A stretch of DNA of 64,000 nt from Engraulis encrasicolus (Eukaryota; Chordata; Actinopteri; Clupeiformes; Engraulidae). This document shows positions 44,427 to 60,029 of this stretch, piece after piece; the stretch's first letter is position 1, and each line of letters starts with the position of its first letter. The notes under the pieces are model-generated. The model saw nothing but the letters and a program-made list of their open reading frames with translations, made no database searches and was not told the DNA's origin. The stretch is from NCBI RefSeq assembly GCF_034702125.1, contig NC_085878.1, forward strand, positions 23,258,502-23,322,501, given 5' to 3'. The translations under genes were made by a program, and so were the position numbers.

Positions 44427-44612
44427 TATGCATTACTATCTTTGTGAGGACATTGTGAGGAGTTTTTTCACCAACAACAAAACAACTGAGAAAGACATAT
44501 TTAATGGCTGTGAGGACCAACCAAAATGTCCCCACAACCACAAATGTCCTCAAAGCAAAGGTGAAATGTCAGTACTACTATGTGGTTCTCAAAATAGTGG
44601 TAATTGCAACTA

Positions 44613-45220
<608 letters not shown>

Positions 45221-45306
45221 CCCCTTCTTCTTCTTCTTCTTCTTCTTCTTCTTCTTCTTCTTCTTCTTCTTCTTCTTCTTCTTCTTCTTCTTCTTCTTCT
45301 TCTTCT

Positions 45307-45353
<47 letters not shown>

Positions 45354-45412
45354 TTCTTCTTCTTCTTCTTCTTCTTCTTCTTCTTCTTCTTCTTCTTCTT
45401 CTTCTTCTTCCA
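45221..45412. repeat. (TTC)n microsatellite, about 190 bp
   Basis: Pure pyrimidine TTC trinucleotide array with one CTC interruption near 45330. GAA/TTC arrays are known triplex formers. Confidence 0.98.
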
Positions 45413-47179
45413 GTCAGTACTTTCTTTTCATCTAAGCCTCATTTTTGCTTCTTCTTTGTTGGTAGTGGAAGATTCATTACTGTAGCTGCCTTACACACAT
45501 CTGTATGCATTATAGGCAAAGCGAGCTGAACAAATGGACAGGAGAAATGGGTGATTGAAGGTTGCCGTGTGCCTTTGGAGTCTGGCAAGTGAACAGTGCC
45601 TCCTCTATGTTGGGGCTTTCTTGGTCTCTTGTGAGCGTGTCCTTTCATTCTCTCAGTTGACCAAGTAGTGCAGTTCAAAAGGAGAAGCCTTCAATAAATG
45701 CATTAGCAGACCGTTCCTTGGGTCCTTTATTTTTGTCAGGCCTCTGCTATCTGCCAAGGGTAAGGCTGTGTCCAAAAAAGAACTGACAAGAGAATGACAT
45801 TAGAGTTAGTAGAATGTAGTATATTGGCCTTAGCTGTGCTGATTTCTTCCGTCCTCAATTGCACTGCTCATATACTTTCATTTGATGTCCCCAGTGTGTG
45901 TCACCATTGTGCAATACCCTATACATTGGCCGATCTGTCAGCACGAACATGCATTTATTCCTACATGTTTACAGTGTGCATCAATCAGGCCAATATGGAC
46001 TTCTCTGAAGGGAGTTGAGCTGGAGATATATGAAGTGCCTGGGACATGTTAGAGGTAGATGTCACTCTCTTGCCTCCCTCCGAAAAACACATTTACAGTG
46101 CCAAACAAGTGCAGCAGCAGCATCTGATGATGTTTTGAGATCACAGTCAAGCTGAATCACAGGACAAGGCCTGGCTATGTTTGCTGAAGAGCTGTTTGTG
46201 ACCTTCGGAGCGTTTCCAGAGAACATTTCTGAAATAACTCAAGCCGACCAGCAGCTTTCTACAGAAGGAATCATCCAGATGTCACAACTGCTGTTATCGG
46301 ATAGCGGAGGAGGGTGCGAGTGGACGGATGGGTGCAGGAATTGGCGGTGGATTGGAGTGTGACACAACGGCTTGATGGTTTGAAAAAGCAAAGCATATTG
46401 GATCAGGGACGTATCAGCACTCTTTCGTGTTTGTTATTTCACACGTCCATTAAAATAATGTATTTTGATTCCCAAGGTCCATGAGAAATGTCTGTTTGTA
46501 TGTCTAACTGGCAAATGATTAGCTCTCACATTGTTCTCATCCCCATAGTGCACACAGGACACAGATGGCGTGGTTATTTTTCTTTTTTGTTAAGTCATGC
46601 AAATATGTATATGATTTCTTTGAATGACAAATGACTTGATGTTTAAAACAGAAGATGGAGCCGACTCAATCAAAACTCAATCTGAGAACATCCTGCAGTG
46701 GCTTTCTTTTAAGTGGTGCGAATGAGCTCTTTTAATCCAGCTTCGAACAATGTTTAGAAGACATCCAAAGCACTTTTCTTTGATAAAAAGCTTCTAATTA
46801 AATTTAATAAAACTTCATGAGCTTTCAAACTTTTTTAAGTCTTGATGTAGCCATTACTGGCCAAAGCATGTTGACAATGTTAACATGTTCTACAATGATC
46901 TAGCTCAATTTAATTAAACGATTTTTAATGAAGAAGAAGAGTCCTCTTCTAATTAAACCACAGTAGAATGTAGTATATTGGCCTTAGCTGCATTGTAAAC
47001 CACAAAGCACTGAAGTTCAATGACAGACCAAGGTGGATCAAAACAGAGTGCAATCACATTGATATGGTAATCAACTTTTTCCATGAAGGTAAAGTCGGTT
47101 GAGAATGAAGTGTACTTGAAAGAATTGGGTATTTTGTTGTTGTTGTAATTGGATATTGAGTTGAAAGGCATATTAAATT
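45413..47179. other. No gene recognised; 29-bp direct repeat
   Basis: An identical 29-mer (AGTAGAATGTAGTATATTGG...) occurs at 45808-45836 and 46962-46990. Nothing else recognised. Confidence 0.55.
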
Positions 47180-47188
47180 GATTATTAC

Positions 47189-47402
47189 GGCCAAACGGTA
47201 GGGTACTCTTCTGCCATGCGGCCGACCCGGGTTCGATTCCCGGCCCGGGTCATTTGCCAACCCTTCCCCATATCTCTCCTCATTGGCTTCCTGTCCACCT
47301 CTCGAACTGTACTGTCAAATAAAGTCGTAAAAGAATTTAAAATCTTTAAATCTTTAAAATCTCGTAAAAGAAAAATCTTCCCAAAAAAAATTTTTTTAAG
47401 GA
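47189..47402 (+). mobile_element. tRNA-derived SINE, family B
   Basis: 214 bp flanked by a 9-bp duplication GATTATTAC (47180-47188 and 47403-47411). The head has an A-box-like GGCCAAACGG and a perfect B box GGTTCGATTCC (47229-47239). It is followed by a TCATTTGCCAACCCTTCCCC body and ends in AATAAAGTCG-like and A-rich repeats. A fragment of the same family lies at 53500-53566. Confidence 0.87.
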
Positions 47403-47478
47403 GATTATTACAGCAATATACTTGTATTTAATGGGCCTGTGTTGTCATGTTGTGGAAAAGGCAAGCAGATGTGTTAAT

Positions 47479-47852
47479 TAGGGCTGGGACATTAATGCAT
47501 TAATTTCGATGAATTAATTACACAAAAATTAATGCGATTAAAAAAATTAACTCATTTTAATCGCACTATAATACAGCTATGATAGTTCTAGATTAGACCA
47601 GTGGATGGCAATATTATGCCTGATGGTAAACAGCAGCTGAAACTGAGAAGAGTTCTCTCTTCTTTTAAAAATAAACAACATTTTTAGATTTAGCTTATTT
47701 ATTGTCATTATTCAAAATCCATGTGAAAAAAAAACGTTTTAGTGTTCTCAAGTCAGATATTTAAATGTGATTAAAATGTGATTCATTCGATTAATTAATT
47801 TCAAAGCCTATAGATGAATTCGATTAAAAAATGTAATCGAGTCCCAGCCCTA
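47479..47852. mobile_element. hAT-type miniature element with TAGGGCTGGGAC termini
   Basis: 374 bp with perfect 12-bp terminal inverted repeats (TAGGGCTGGGAC / GTCCCAGCCCTA) and a perfect 8-bp target duplication GTGTTAAT (47471-47478 and 47853-47860). The subterminal regions are A+T-rich and carry several AATTAATT/CGATTAA motifs in both orientations. No transposase. Confidence 0.92.
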
Positions 47853-48166
47853 GTGTTAATTAAAACTTGTTGATATGCAGAATGTGTTGACACTTTCGTA
47901 ATAACATGTGGGATTCATCAAATCATACACGCAATTAATTTTGCTTTAATTTTGCTCTTATTGGCCTGCATTCCTTGTGTTTGGTTCTGCTTGACACCTG
48001 CAATCTACATTTGCTGCCTCTGCTGAACTCAGTGATGGCAAGCTGGTCACATGTGTAATTGGGTGTCATGTGTTTTGTATTGTGGGGCCGCTCATTATCC
48101 ATGTACTGATCCATGCTGAGTGTTAACATCTCTATCCCCATTCAATGTCCAGACTGTCGTAGGCTA

Positions 48167-48321
48167 CAGGGCCGCTGACAGCTTTTGCTGGGCCCGGGTC
48201 AAAGTCATCTGAAAGGGCCCCCTACCCAATACATACAATGTAAATGGGACCCAACTGTGGCCCCCCAATCTCCCGGGGCCCGGGACAACATACCCCTTTG
48301 TCCCCCTTGTCGACGGGCCTG
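48167..48321 (+). mobile_element. hAT-type miniature element, family A, copy 2
   Basis: 155 bp with an 8-bp target duplication GTAGGCTA (48159-48166 and 48322-48329). Starts CAGGGCCGCTGACAGC. Homologous to 22835-22990 in opposite orientation. Confidence 0.9.
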
Positions 48322-48329
48322 GTAGGCTA

Positions 48330-50970
48330 TATGTTATTATGAGAAACAAACCTACTGTTGACATGAAAGATGAAACCCATGCTTATCACAGGCTGCATCT
48401 GAAAGAATCAGCAGCCATCAATTGCCCATGGGAGTATTCTTAATTCAGTCAAACAGGATGAATGATACTGCCAGCCAGGGTTGCCCTGTGTGGGAAGTTT
48501 ATGCCGGATGCATTCATCAGCAGCAGAGTGCAAAGGCAGGAGGGCACAACCAACAAAGGGAAAGCGGCTCACATTACCTTCAAGCGGTTGCTAGAGAGAC
48601 TAGTGGCGGCACTGTCAGCTGGTGACAGCACCTTCTTATTCTCACCAACACTCCTCTCTGCTCTCCAGCCGCCTAGTGGCTTGTTGCTAAGGCTCAGCAA
48701 CAAAGGCAGACTACTGGGTGAGCAGAATATTTGTGGGTATGTAGGCATGAGTGTGTGTCTGTGTGTGTGTGTGTGTGTGTGTGTTGTGGTGTGTGTGTGT
48801 GTATGTTTGGAGGCTGGGGGAAGGTAGGAGGTGGTACAGTAGAGCCCAGGGCTCAGTCTCCAAGTCTCCATGTCTCCAAGTCCTTAAAACACAAGGCTGG
48901 TTTCTGTAAAACTCCTGTGGTTACCATGGCCCTTTTGTTGTTGTTTGACAAGGGAGTTGGGTACCAGACGTTGTGTCGTCCAGGGGAGTGCATGTGCAAT
49001 GTGTTGTCCAGGGTGGAGTGTGTGAGTGTGTGAACTCTTAAAAGGTGTCAGCTTGATGCGAGTGTGGAAAGCAGCGGGAGTGTTGGTGCCCAAGTGACCC
49101 CTGAAATCCCCAAATATTTTCAGTTGTATCAATGGATGGGGATCCTCACAGGATTCTTTGGAGGAAGGGGCCATGCGGTCTTAATTGGGAGGTAGGCTTA
49201 CAGAACTGTAGGGGCCTTCTGGAAGACTATAAGTCTTCAAAACTTAATGCATTCCATTGTAATACTTCTGCAGGTTACAGCACAATTAAACAATATTAGA
49301 TGTCAAGGCCACAGAGGTGCAAATTAATAATATCAAGTGGACACTGGTCAAGAAACAAAACAAGGGAAAGGGAGAACAGTGCAACTTCTTTTTGCAGATG
49401 GGCCACATTCAATCATTGCTAAAATGGCTCAATTATATCATGACAACATTGTGATGACATTACCGGGAGCCTGAAATCACAGATTAAGACTTGGTCATTA
49501 CCATTTTAATAACAGTAAGGTTATAATATAGGCTCTGCACAAAAGGGTGAAGCAAGAAATGATTCAACATACAAACAAAGGAGAAGAGAATAGACAACAC
49601 AAGATATGAAGAGATGAGATGAGATGAGATTAGGGCTCTTCTTAGTGCCACAGTCCTCTTGCACCGAGTTTTATTTCAGTATGAAACTAAATCAGCCCCA
49701 CCCCCTCTCTGTCAGATTCTCATTCATCTTACTCCAGACTAACCCTTTCAGTTTGTTTTCTGTACTCGAAGGGGAAGGCCCTAGGGTTTAGAAAAAATGT
49801 AATCATTGAAGGAAAAATAGCTTTCGCCCTTTCTGAGTTGTGAGAAAATAAAATAAAAAAAACACACACTCATATTTCCGACCAGTGCCACTTGGAGTTA
49901 TCCTCATGTTTCTGTGGCAGTTGTGACTGCCATAGGAGTCTGAGCGCAACCAGGCAGACTTGCACAAGAGTGTTTGGAGTTTTCGGCATGTCCGTGTTGG
50001 AAATGCATGAGATGAAAGGGTAATGTGTTTGGATTGCAGGGCAAACCCAGCGGGGGATAAAAAAGGAGCCTCCTGGAGCTGTGTTGGCCTCCGCTGTGCC
50101 GAGCACCAATTTTGAGTGGCATGTGATAATTGGAAATATTATAGTATCTGTTTTGCCGTCCATGGAAAAGAAGTGTCCTGGCCAGTCTGACAACAGGGCT
50201 CTTGAAGCTGTTGAACACACACAGACACGGTGATGTGTCTGTATTTCTTGTCATAAATACTCTGTGACAGTTCACAGATACACAGAAATAACATGTATTT
50301 CAAAAATTTCAAGAATACACAACATCGATTTTTTTTTACCATAATTAGGCCTACCCATAAATTTTGCTTACAATATTCATTTGATGTATTTACAGTGAAT
50401 TAACAAATACGATGCAAAACAATTAAAAACATTCAGTGTTGATGCAAACAAAACCCAGTAGAAAACTGCATCATCAACATCCCTGCTCTTATCAAACTAG
50501 ACTTCCACACCCTGAAATATAACATTAACATGACCTTCCCTGACACACCAGTTAAGCCTTTCTGAAATAACATAAAAATCTACGGTGCTGTTCATCTATC
50601 ATAGGGCCATGGCATAACCAGGGACCCGTAATAAGAGATAAAAGCCTTTTCAGATAGTTGTGGTAATTGATTCTATTATGCTGTGTTATTACAAAATACT
50701 TCAGTGAATGCAGACAAAGGCTGGTGTGTGGTGGAGCTGCTGTATTGTGTAATTGAATTGTTTCTCCGCTCTGTGTGGTTTGGAGCTCGGCCAAAAAGTG
50801 TAATTTGCTCTCCGAATGACTTTTTCCACCTCTTTTATATGAAGCTGGGACATCCCTGGAAATTACTGTAAATATCTCTGTATGTCTCTGTATGTAAAAG
50901 ACAATTTATTGCCTTGTTTTGTCCCAGATTAGGTCATCCCAATTAGACCTTGGTACTCCATAGTGACCGT
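48330..50970. other. No gene recognised; one TG run
   Basis: TG run at 48753-48803. Several ATGAGATG-type units near 49608-49632. Open frames of 100-123 codons (48462-48827 plus; 49870-50275 minus) show no recognised domain. Confidence 0.5.
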
Positions 50971-50978
50971 ACAGTATG

Positions 50979-51288
50979 CAGTGGCGGTCCTGCATTGAGA
51001 ACCCGTGCAACGCCCCCTCCAACGCCCCGTCCCTTTCACAATGACCACAACCCCGGTGAATGTAATAACTGACAAAAAACACATACAGTAATGTTATTAT
51101 TTCAACAATGAGGGAGTGTAGATACAACCCCTTTGTTTATAACTATTTCAACATGTTTATAGCAATTACTGTGATGTCATTTGGGGGCGGGGCTTCACTG
51201 TGTGGGCAGGGTTTCACAGTGGTGCTGACCCCTCTCGAATGCCACACCGGGCAATTGCCTGCTCGGCCTGCCCCTAGGACCACCCCTG
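50979..51288. mobile_element. hAT-type miniature element, CAGTGGCGGTCC family
   Basis: 310 bp with a perfect 8-bp target duplication ACAGTATG (50971-50978 and 51289-51296). The left end CAGTGGCGGTCCTGCATTG and the reversed right end CAGGGGTGGTCCTAGG are imperfect inverted repeats. The internal GGGGCGGGGCTTCACTG and CAACGCCCC patches are G+C-rich. Confidence 0.9.
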
Positions 51289-51296
51289 ACAGTATG

Positions 51297-53071
<1,775 letters not shown>

Positions 53072-53142
<71 letters not shown>

Positions 53143-53369
53143 GGGAAAGACCAAAATAGCTCTTTTATATTGGCTACCGCAGCCATCAGAAATAACATGG
53201 GGGCAACAGCTGTTCAATGCATTGTATATTTGTCCGGCGCCCTGGTCCGATTGGAGTCCAGAGGACGTCTCGGCTCATGTGTATGCATTACATCAGGGAG
53301 CTATCCAAATGTCAAGTAGGCCACAGTCATTACTCAGAGAAAAAGGATAGATACTGAGTAACCTTTCTC

Positions 53370-53447
<78 letters not shown>
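53072..53447. repeat. (CT)n and (CTTT)n microsatellites
   Basis: CT run at 53072-53138; unique DNA; CTTT tetranucleotide run at 53370-53447. Confidence 0.95.
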
Positions 53448-53499
53448 GTCCATCACGGTTGACTGTGTGTTTGTGTGTGTGTGTGTGTGAGATCTTTAA

Positions 53500-53566
53500 A
53501 CAATCGAGAGCCAGGTTTGAATCTGGACTGGGTCATTTCCCATCCCTACCCCATCTCTCTCTCTCT
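53500..53566 (+). mobile_element. SINE fragment, family B
   Basis: Contains a B-box-like GGTTTGAATCT and TGGGTCATTTCCCATCCCTA, matching the B-box-to-body segment of the SINE at 47189-47402. The tRNA A-box end and the tail are missing. Confidence 0.6.
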
Positions 53567-53678
53567 AACAAATTAGCAAATCTAATGCATTTCATTTGGC
53601 ATTACCTTGTAGTGTTAGTGAGGTTTATCATAGCCCCACTCACTGGTGGTCTGGACCTGCAGGTCAATGTGAGAGCCC

Positions 53679-54240
53679 TATCTCACGCCTTTCGTAAAGT
53701 CTTCACGAAAATAATATATTAATTTTCGTGGTGCATTCACGTTTTTGCCCGCGTTTTGTAAAGTCTTCACGAAAATAATAGATTAATTTTCACGCTGCCT
53801 ATTCACTTGAATTGCCCCACTGCTGCTATGGTTATCCAAACGTCTGCAGGGGCGGGGAGGGGGTGCTGACAGAACACTGCTGATACACTCGGGACTCACT
53901 AATTCGACGCCCTTTCGGTACTTACGCCTTATGTCCCCTAAACCTAAACCTAAACCTAAACCTAAACCTAACCCTAACCTTAACCCTACTTAACCCTAAA
54001 CCTAACCCTAACCTTAACCCTAACCTTAACCCTAACCTTGACCCTAAACCTAACCCTAAATTGCTTGTTTGAAATGTTTGATTACCATGTGACGGTAGGC
54101 TACCGAAAGGGCATCAAAGGCAGCGTGAAAATTAATCTATTATTTTCGTGAATACTTTACGAAAGGCGGGCAAAAACGTGAATGCACCACGAAAATTACT
54201 ATATTTTTTTTCGTGAATACTTCACGAAATGAGTGAGATA
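53679..54240. mobile_element. Foldback element with long inverted repeats enclosing a telomere-like array
   Basis: Terminal inverted repeats of about 122 bp (53679-53800 and 54118-54240) begin TATCTCAC. Each contains two internal units of the form TTTCGTAAAGTNTTCACGAA separated by TTTTCGTGGTGCATTCACGT. A second, inner inverted pair GCCCTTTCGGTA (53909-53920 / 54101-54112) brackets the telomere-like array at 53937-54060. No coding sequence. A target duplication is not evident. The two arms match well outside the array. Confidence 0.82.
53937..54060. repeat. Interstitial telomere-like (CCTAAA/CCCTAA/CCTTAA)n array
   Basis: About twenty hexanucleotides: first pure CCTAAA, then mixed CCCTAA and CCTTAA. 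CCCTAA is the C-rich strand of the vertebrate telomere repeat. The alternation of variants shows it is not a simple copy of pure telomeric DNA. Confidence 0.93.
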
Positions 54241-55826
54241 CGGTTGGATGTGATGCTGAATAAGAAACAACTTCCTCTATCAGTTAATAATACCGACAGT
54301 ATAGTGCCAGTTGGGTTTATCGTCGTATAGCTACACTGGATGGTTTGGCTCTTCTAGTCATGGTGATTCTGAATAAGTAACAACTCCCTCTAAAGCTTCT
54401 CAGGGGTTTTACCCAAAGCCGCTCTCGGCCTGATACATAATCATTTCAGTTAATATTTAATTCCACTTCAATATTTTCATATATCCGGGCACATTCTGTG
54501 CTTATGATCCAAATAATAGTACATTGCTGTGGCGATTTAATTGAAATATTTAATACAATGTGGAATGAAGCTCAAAAACTGAAGAAAGGTCTTGTGTGCA
54601 CTGTTGAAAAGCCTTGATTTTTTTATATAGCACCAAGGCTCTTTCCAACTCTGAAGTGTTATTCATGCAACTTATGTGATGAATCTCATTCTGGCAATCA
54701 TCGAGATCTATTACTTTTTTTGTATAGCAAGTTGGGAGCGCCAGCCATACAGCTTAATGTGTTTAAATGAGGAGTACTTCTCTCAAAGAAGATGAAGTTT
54801 GCACTTCCTTGCCAGTGTAGCTATTGGAACACTGAAATGTTTTCCATCAGTATTACGAGCCAATCTGGAGATATAATAAAATATGTGTTTAAAGTAACCA
54901 CAGATTTCAGATTAAAGTTTTCTTTTTAAAGTTTTATCTCACTCATTCCACATGTTTTTCTTCAAACAAATTGCCCTTGAAATGAAATCTACTCATATTT
55001 GACCCAAGGCAAATGGCGAGAACATTGCTCTGTTGAATGTTACGTTATATAGGCCTACATTTTCTACGTAATACTATATACGTACTGTATATACATCCCA
55101 GAAATCCATGATGTTTTCAACACACTGTATCACTTTTGTTTTTCAAGCGTGGAGCAATCAAAGTCCTCAGGAATGGTTCAGCAATCCAAATAAGACGCTG
55201 GACTGAATATAGACTTCTCACATTGCAGACCACAACAGCAGTCGTTCTAGCCCTTGCTCTCATTTCCTCAAAAACGGGGAGATTGTTATATGCTTCTGTG
55301 AAAATTAATTAAGGCACAGAGGGACGCATAGAAAAAACATCTTTGCTGAATCTGGAAGACCTTTGAAGCGCACTGTAATTTAATACAGGATTTTATTAAC
55401 TTCAGTCGACTGGTATCCATAAATACCACAGAAATGAGTTTTGCTAAGATGAACAGATCTTTCCCTCTTTTTCTTTTCAGAGAACATATTTAGCATCAGC
55501 TTTAGAGGACAACAGCACTGTTTTCTGAGATAAATCTTTTCACAACCTGATACTGCACCCAGTTTGGGGGGAGAGGGACTGGTTGTCACCTTTAATTGGT
55601 GATGTGTGTCTGGCTTTAGCGTCACTGCCATCTCGTGTTGGCACCTGCTAGATCTGGGGAAATGCAGTGAAGGATGCCTTTCTGTTTTCGGCCTGATGAT
55701 TTTTTATCAATGAAAACCCCCTCCATCCTAGTGATGAAGAGTTGTCCTCCACATTTGTTTAACCTTGCATAAGATTGGAGCCTCAGCAGCCGACTATGAG
55801 TAAGAACAGGGGTGTTACAACCCAAA
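54241..55826. other. No gene recognised
   Basis: A+T-rich unique-looking DNA. No open frame above about 83 codons and no recognised repeat. Confidence 0.5.
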
Positions 55827-56027
55827 ACGTAATAACTGCCAATCAGTAACGTGCGCTGGGATTTATGGCTGGTGAGGCAACTTTTTCAATATCAGATTTT
55901 CAAATAAATAATTGCCAAATAGGCCTACCGACAAGTTCCATATGTCATAGCAGCTTTCTTAACATAAGGTAGGCCTACATATTTTGACATAAGCTTACTG
56001 CATTTCCGCAGAGAAAATGCTATTAGT

Positions 56028-56136
<109 letters not shown>

Positions 56137-56194
56137 ATTCAAACAGTGGTCTCACATATACCACACAGCACCAATGTGGACAGCAGAGCAGAGG

Positions 56195-56530
56195 AGTAGT
56201 GGAGAGGAGAGGAGAGGAGAGGAGAGGAGAGAAGGGGAGGGGAGAGGAGAGGAGGAGAGAAGAGGAGAGAGGAGATGAGAGAGGAGGAGAGGGGAGGAGA
56301 AGAGAGAGGAGAAGAGATGAGAGGAGAAAGGAGGAGGAGTGGAGAGGAGGAGGAGAGGAGCTCAAGGAGAGGAGAGGAGAGGGAGAGGAGAAGAGAGAAG
56401 AGGAGAGGAGATGGGAAAAGAGAGGAGAGGGGGAGAAGAGAGGAGAGGGGGAGAGGAAAGGAGAGGAGAGGAGAGGAAAGGAGAGGAGAGGAGAAAAGGA
56501 GGGGAGAAGAGGAGGGTAGGTGAGGGGAGA
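56195..56530. repeat. (GGAGA)n purine-only minisatellite
   Basis: About 330 bp that are almost exclusively A and G on the plus strand, built on a GGAGA/GGAGAGGA unit with irregular variants. Confidence 0.94.
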
Positions 56531-56565
56531 GTAGTGGAGAGTGTAAGCTCCTTCACAGCCCACTG

Positions 56566-56605
<40 letters not shown>

Positions 56606-59600
56606 ATTCAAACAGTGATCTCACATAAACCACACAGCAGCAGCAATGTAGACTGAGCATCACGGCGGATGCTCAAGACACACAGGATTCAAAACATGGT
56701 GTCATATAGACCACTGAGCACCACGGCGAACAAACCGGTGTGATAGCTTTCGTGATACGAACTGGATTCTCGTGCAAATGTAGGCCTACATCTACTTGTA
56801 CGAGGCTACGGCAAGCGATGTGGGACAAAGGTGTGGCAGGAAGCGAATGTCAACGTAAACAGATATTACACACGCTTCGATATGGTCACCAAATATTTTG
56901 GGACTGTCATTTCTGTTATGCCTACACCTTGGAATTAAATCAGAGTCTTGTAGTTACACGGGTATATTTGATTTACCTCAACGGTACCCTGTACTCAACT
57001 TTACAAACAGTTACCGGGCACATGAGAGAATCCGGTGCCCATCACAAAAGCTACTTTCTGGTGAACAGTAGCCTGTTTGTGTAGCCCAGCCCCCGCCCTG
57101 GGCGTCAACACATAGCTTCTGGTTCACCAGGAAAAAAAGCTACCACACTGGACAAGAATCACGGCGGATTCTCTCCCTCCCCACGGGTCTCACAAACACA
57201 GGCTTCACACACACATAGGAAATTGGTCCAACCTGAACTCGTGCATCAGGTCCATGCGCCGCTCTTTTCCTTCACTTGGCGTTGTGCATGCTAACGTTAC
57301 TTTAGCCGGTGCTGTTCATCCAAAGCCCCAAACGTCGCCCCAAACGTCCAAAGCAATTTGGCATTGAATATGAGTAGCCGCGAGGATTTGTGTTTCGTGA
57401 GGCTCCTTAGTCCTTAGTAAATTGTTAAGTCGTAAAATCCCATGCGAATGGTCTTCCACACATTCTCGCCGGTTGCAAACAAGACACAGGGGAAACAACA
57501 ATATTTTCTGCAGTGTTGTACCACTCACTTTGAAATGATCGGGTAGTTACTCTGACCGGTCACCTGAGTAGAAAACCCTTCAGCTCTGTCGGTCCTCCAT
57601 TCTTTATCACATATTTTCCCATTGGAAATCCAACTTTGAGAATGCTCTTAGTTTCGTTATGAAATCCACTTGTAGCAGTCAACGTGAACAAGCTAGCCAA
57701 CAACAACACCGACTGACTGTATTGTGAACTTCAGATTCGCTATGACGTAACTGTCCAGCAAGATCTCAACACCAGAACGAGTCTGCGGCCAGGCTACTGC
57801 TCGCCTCACCATTGTATATTTCAGTGGGCGTTATGCCCAAAGCGTCAGAGTAAAGAAATGATAATCACACTTAGAAAATATTTTAAAAAATATCAGGAAA
57901 TGAGGACACACCATACATACTTCTATTAAGTGTATAAAAACGTTTAATACAATATTACCAGGTTGCATTCACAGAACGAGCAACATGGCGCATGCGCGCA
58001 ACTTTGTTAACGAGGGATTGCGCAATCCGGGGTGAGGCCAGTTCAGAGTTGCCCCAAATTCACCGTATTCGGAGCAATTTGACATGAAATGGGCAAATAT
58101 TACGATTTTGGACACGGAAATGATTGAAAATGAGTGAAACTGTTTAAATACTGCTCAAATGGTAGTTATGGTGCAGATGCTCGAAAACAATAGCTGTTAT
58201 TGTTACTATTATTCACATTAACTGCATCTCATCATTCTCATCTGGAACTGGTGAGGCCGTGCCTCCCCTGCCGTATTGGAGTGCACGTGCCTGCTGCCAA
58301 TAACGTAATTATTTGGGCCCATTTAAAATGTAATAATGCCAATAACGTAATAACTTGCCAATAACGTAATAACACTTCTCTACCAATAACGTAATAACAT
58401 TCTGCCAATGACGTAACCTTATTACGTTATTGGCAGGCTATTACGTTATTGGCCTTACGCTAAAAAAGAATTTGATAATGTAATAACGATGCCAATAACG
58501 TCATAACCTGTCAGTTAAGTAATCATTTGGGCCCATTTGAAACGTAATAAAGCCAATAATGTAATAAGTTGCCAATAACGTTATAATATAATAAACAATG
58601 AACCGACCCAGCCAGACTGGGCATGAGAGAGTCAGAAGAGGACAGCTGAAGAAGTCCAAGGCTTCTTTTCTTCCATTTTTTATAGAATGGTAGCAAGGCA
58701 AATACTTTTCAGCAATTAGTAACAATGGTAATTCTGTTCACAATATTAAAACATTAAGTAGCCTAATAAACAGTTAAGTTTAGTTAACAAACTAAATTTT
58801 AATTCAGTTTAATTTAGCTGATGTTGCCCTTATGCCCTGGTGGAACAGACACCTAGGGGCTGTGATAATGTAGTTAAACGATGATATTAAACTTATTATG
58901 GTAACAATGCTTATTATGCTACCATGATGTAATTGACTATATATTATTATTTCTAAACTGAAGCAGGATAGCTGAGATGATCACTATGCTAACTATATTT
59001 AAAAAGGTAATTATACTACAAAATTAACTGATTAACTATGAATCTAGTCTTACTCAACAAAGGTTAACAAAGATGATAATATTATTAATAATTAGTTCGG
59101 TTAATTATGCTAAAATGTTAATTATATTGTCTGTTAAGTTATTGACTGTTTTGAATGCTATATACCATATAGTACACAGTAGCTCAGGGTAGATTGTTTA
59201 TGTTCAATATGCTAACACTCAGCAGAGACACACAACACTTTCAGCACTTTCTGTGGGAATGCAGTCTAGTTATAACCTGAGAAATCCCAAGCTGCCTTAC
59301 CTGCCAATCGTTCTGATCTGAAAGACAGCATGGGAACATTACACTTTTGTGCAGTTTGTACCAGTTTACCGATTTAAATTAACACATGACAACATCTGAA
59401 CATCACATTTTATCTTAATGCGATATATTGTGAAACACATTTCCTGTAGATTTTTTTTTTGAATAGGCCTATATGAAATATGAACAATAAAATAGTAAAG
59501 GGCATTGCAAATGCTGAATTCATCTCTGCTACATATACCTCTGAATAATGTGCTAACATGTAGGCTAATAATGGAGGCAGACAGCATATATGGTCAGCCC

Positions 59601-60029
59601 TCTCTTAAAGAGGAAATATATTATTTAGTCATTTTCTAAGATGAATGTAAAAATTGAAAAAGTAAAACACATTTATCAAAGCTTTTTTAAGTTATTGTAG
59701 GGCAATAATGTCACCTAAAGACCTGCAAAATACCTCCTTACATTATTGGCAGAATGTTTTTACATTATTGGTAGAGAAATATTATTACGTTATTGGCAAC
59801 TTATTACATTATTGGCTTTATTATGTTTCCAATGGGCCCAAATTATTATGTTACTGGCAGGTTATTACATTATTGGCATCATTATTACATTATCAAAGCT
59901 TTTTTTGTGTAAGGCCAATAACGTAATAACCTGCCAATAGCGCATTACGTTATTGGCAAGTTATTACGTTATTGGCTTTGTTACGTTTCAAATGGGCCCA
60001 AATTATTACGTTATTGGTAGTTATTACGT

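Noticed and set aside
47189..47262. tRNA gene
   Set aside because: A perfect B box, but the flanking 9-bp duplication and SINE body show a tRNA-derived SINE.
53937..54060. True chromosome end or fusion site
   Set aside because: The array is short, of mixed variants, and sits symmetrically inside a transposon-like inverted-repeat element.
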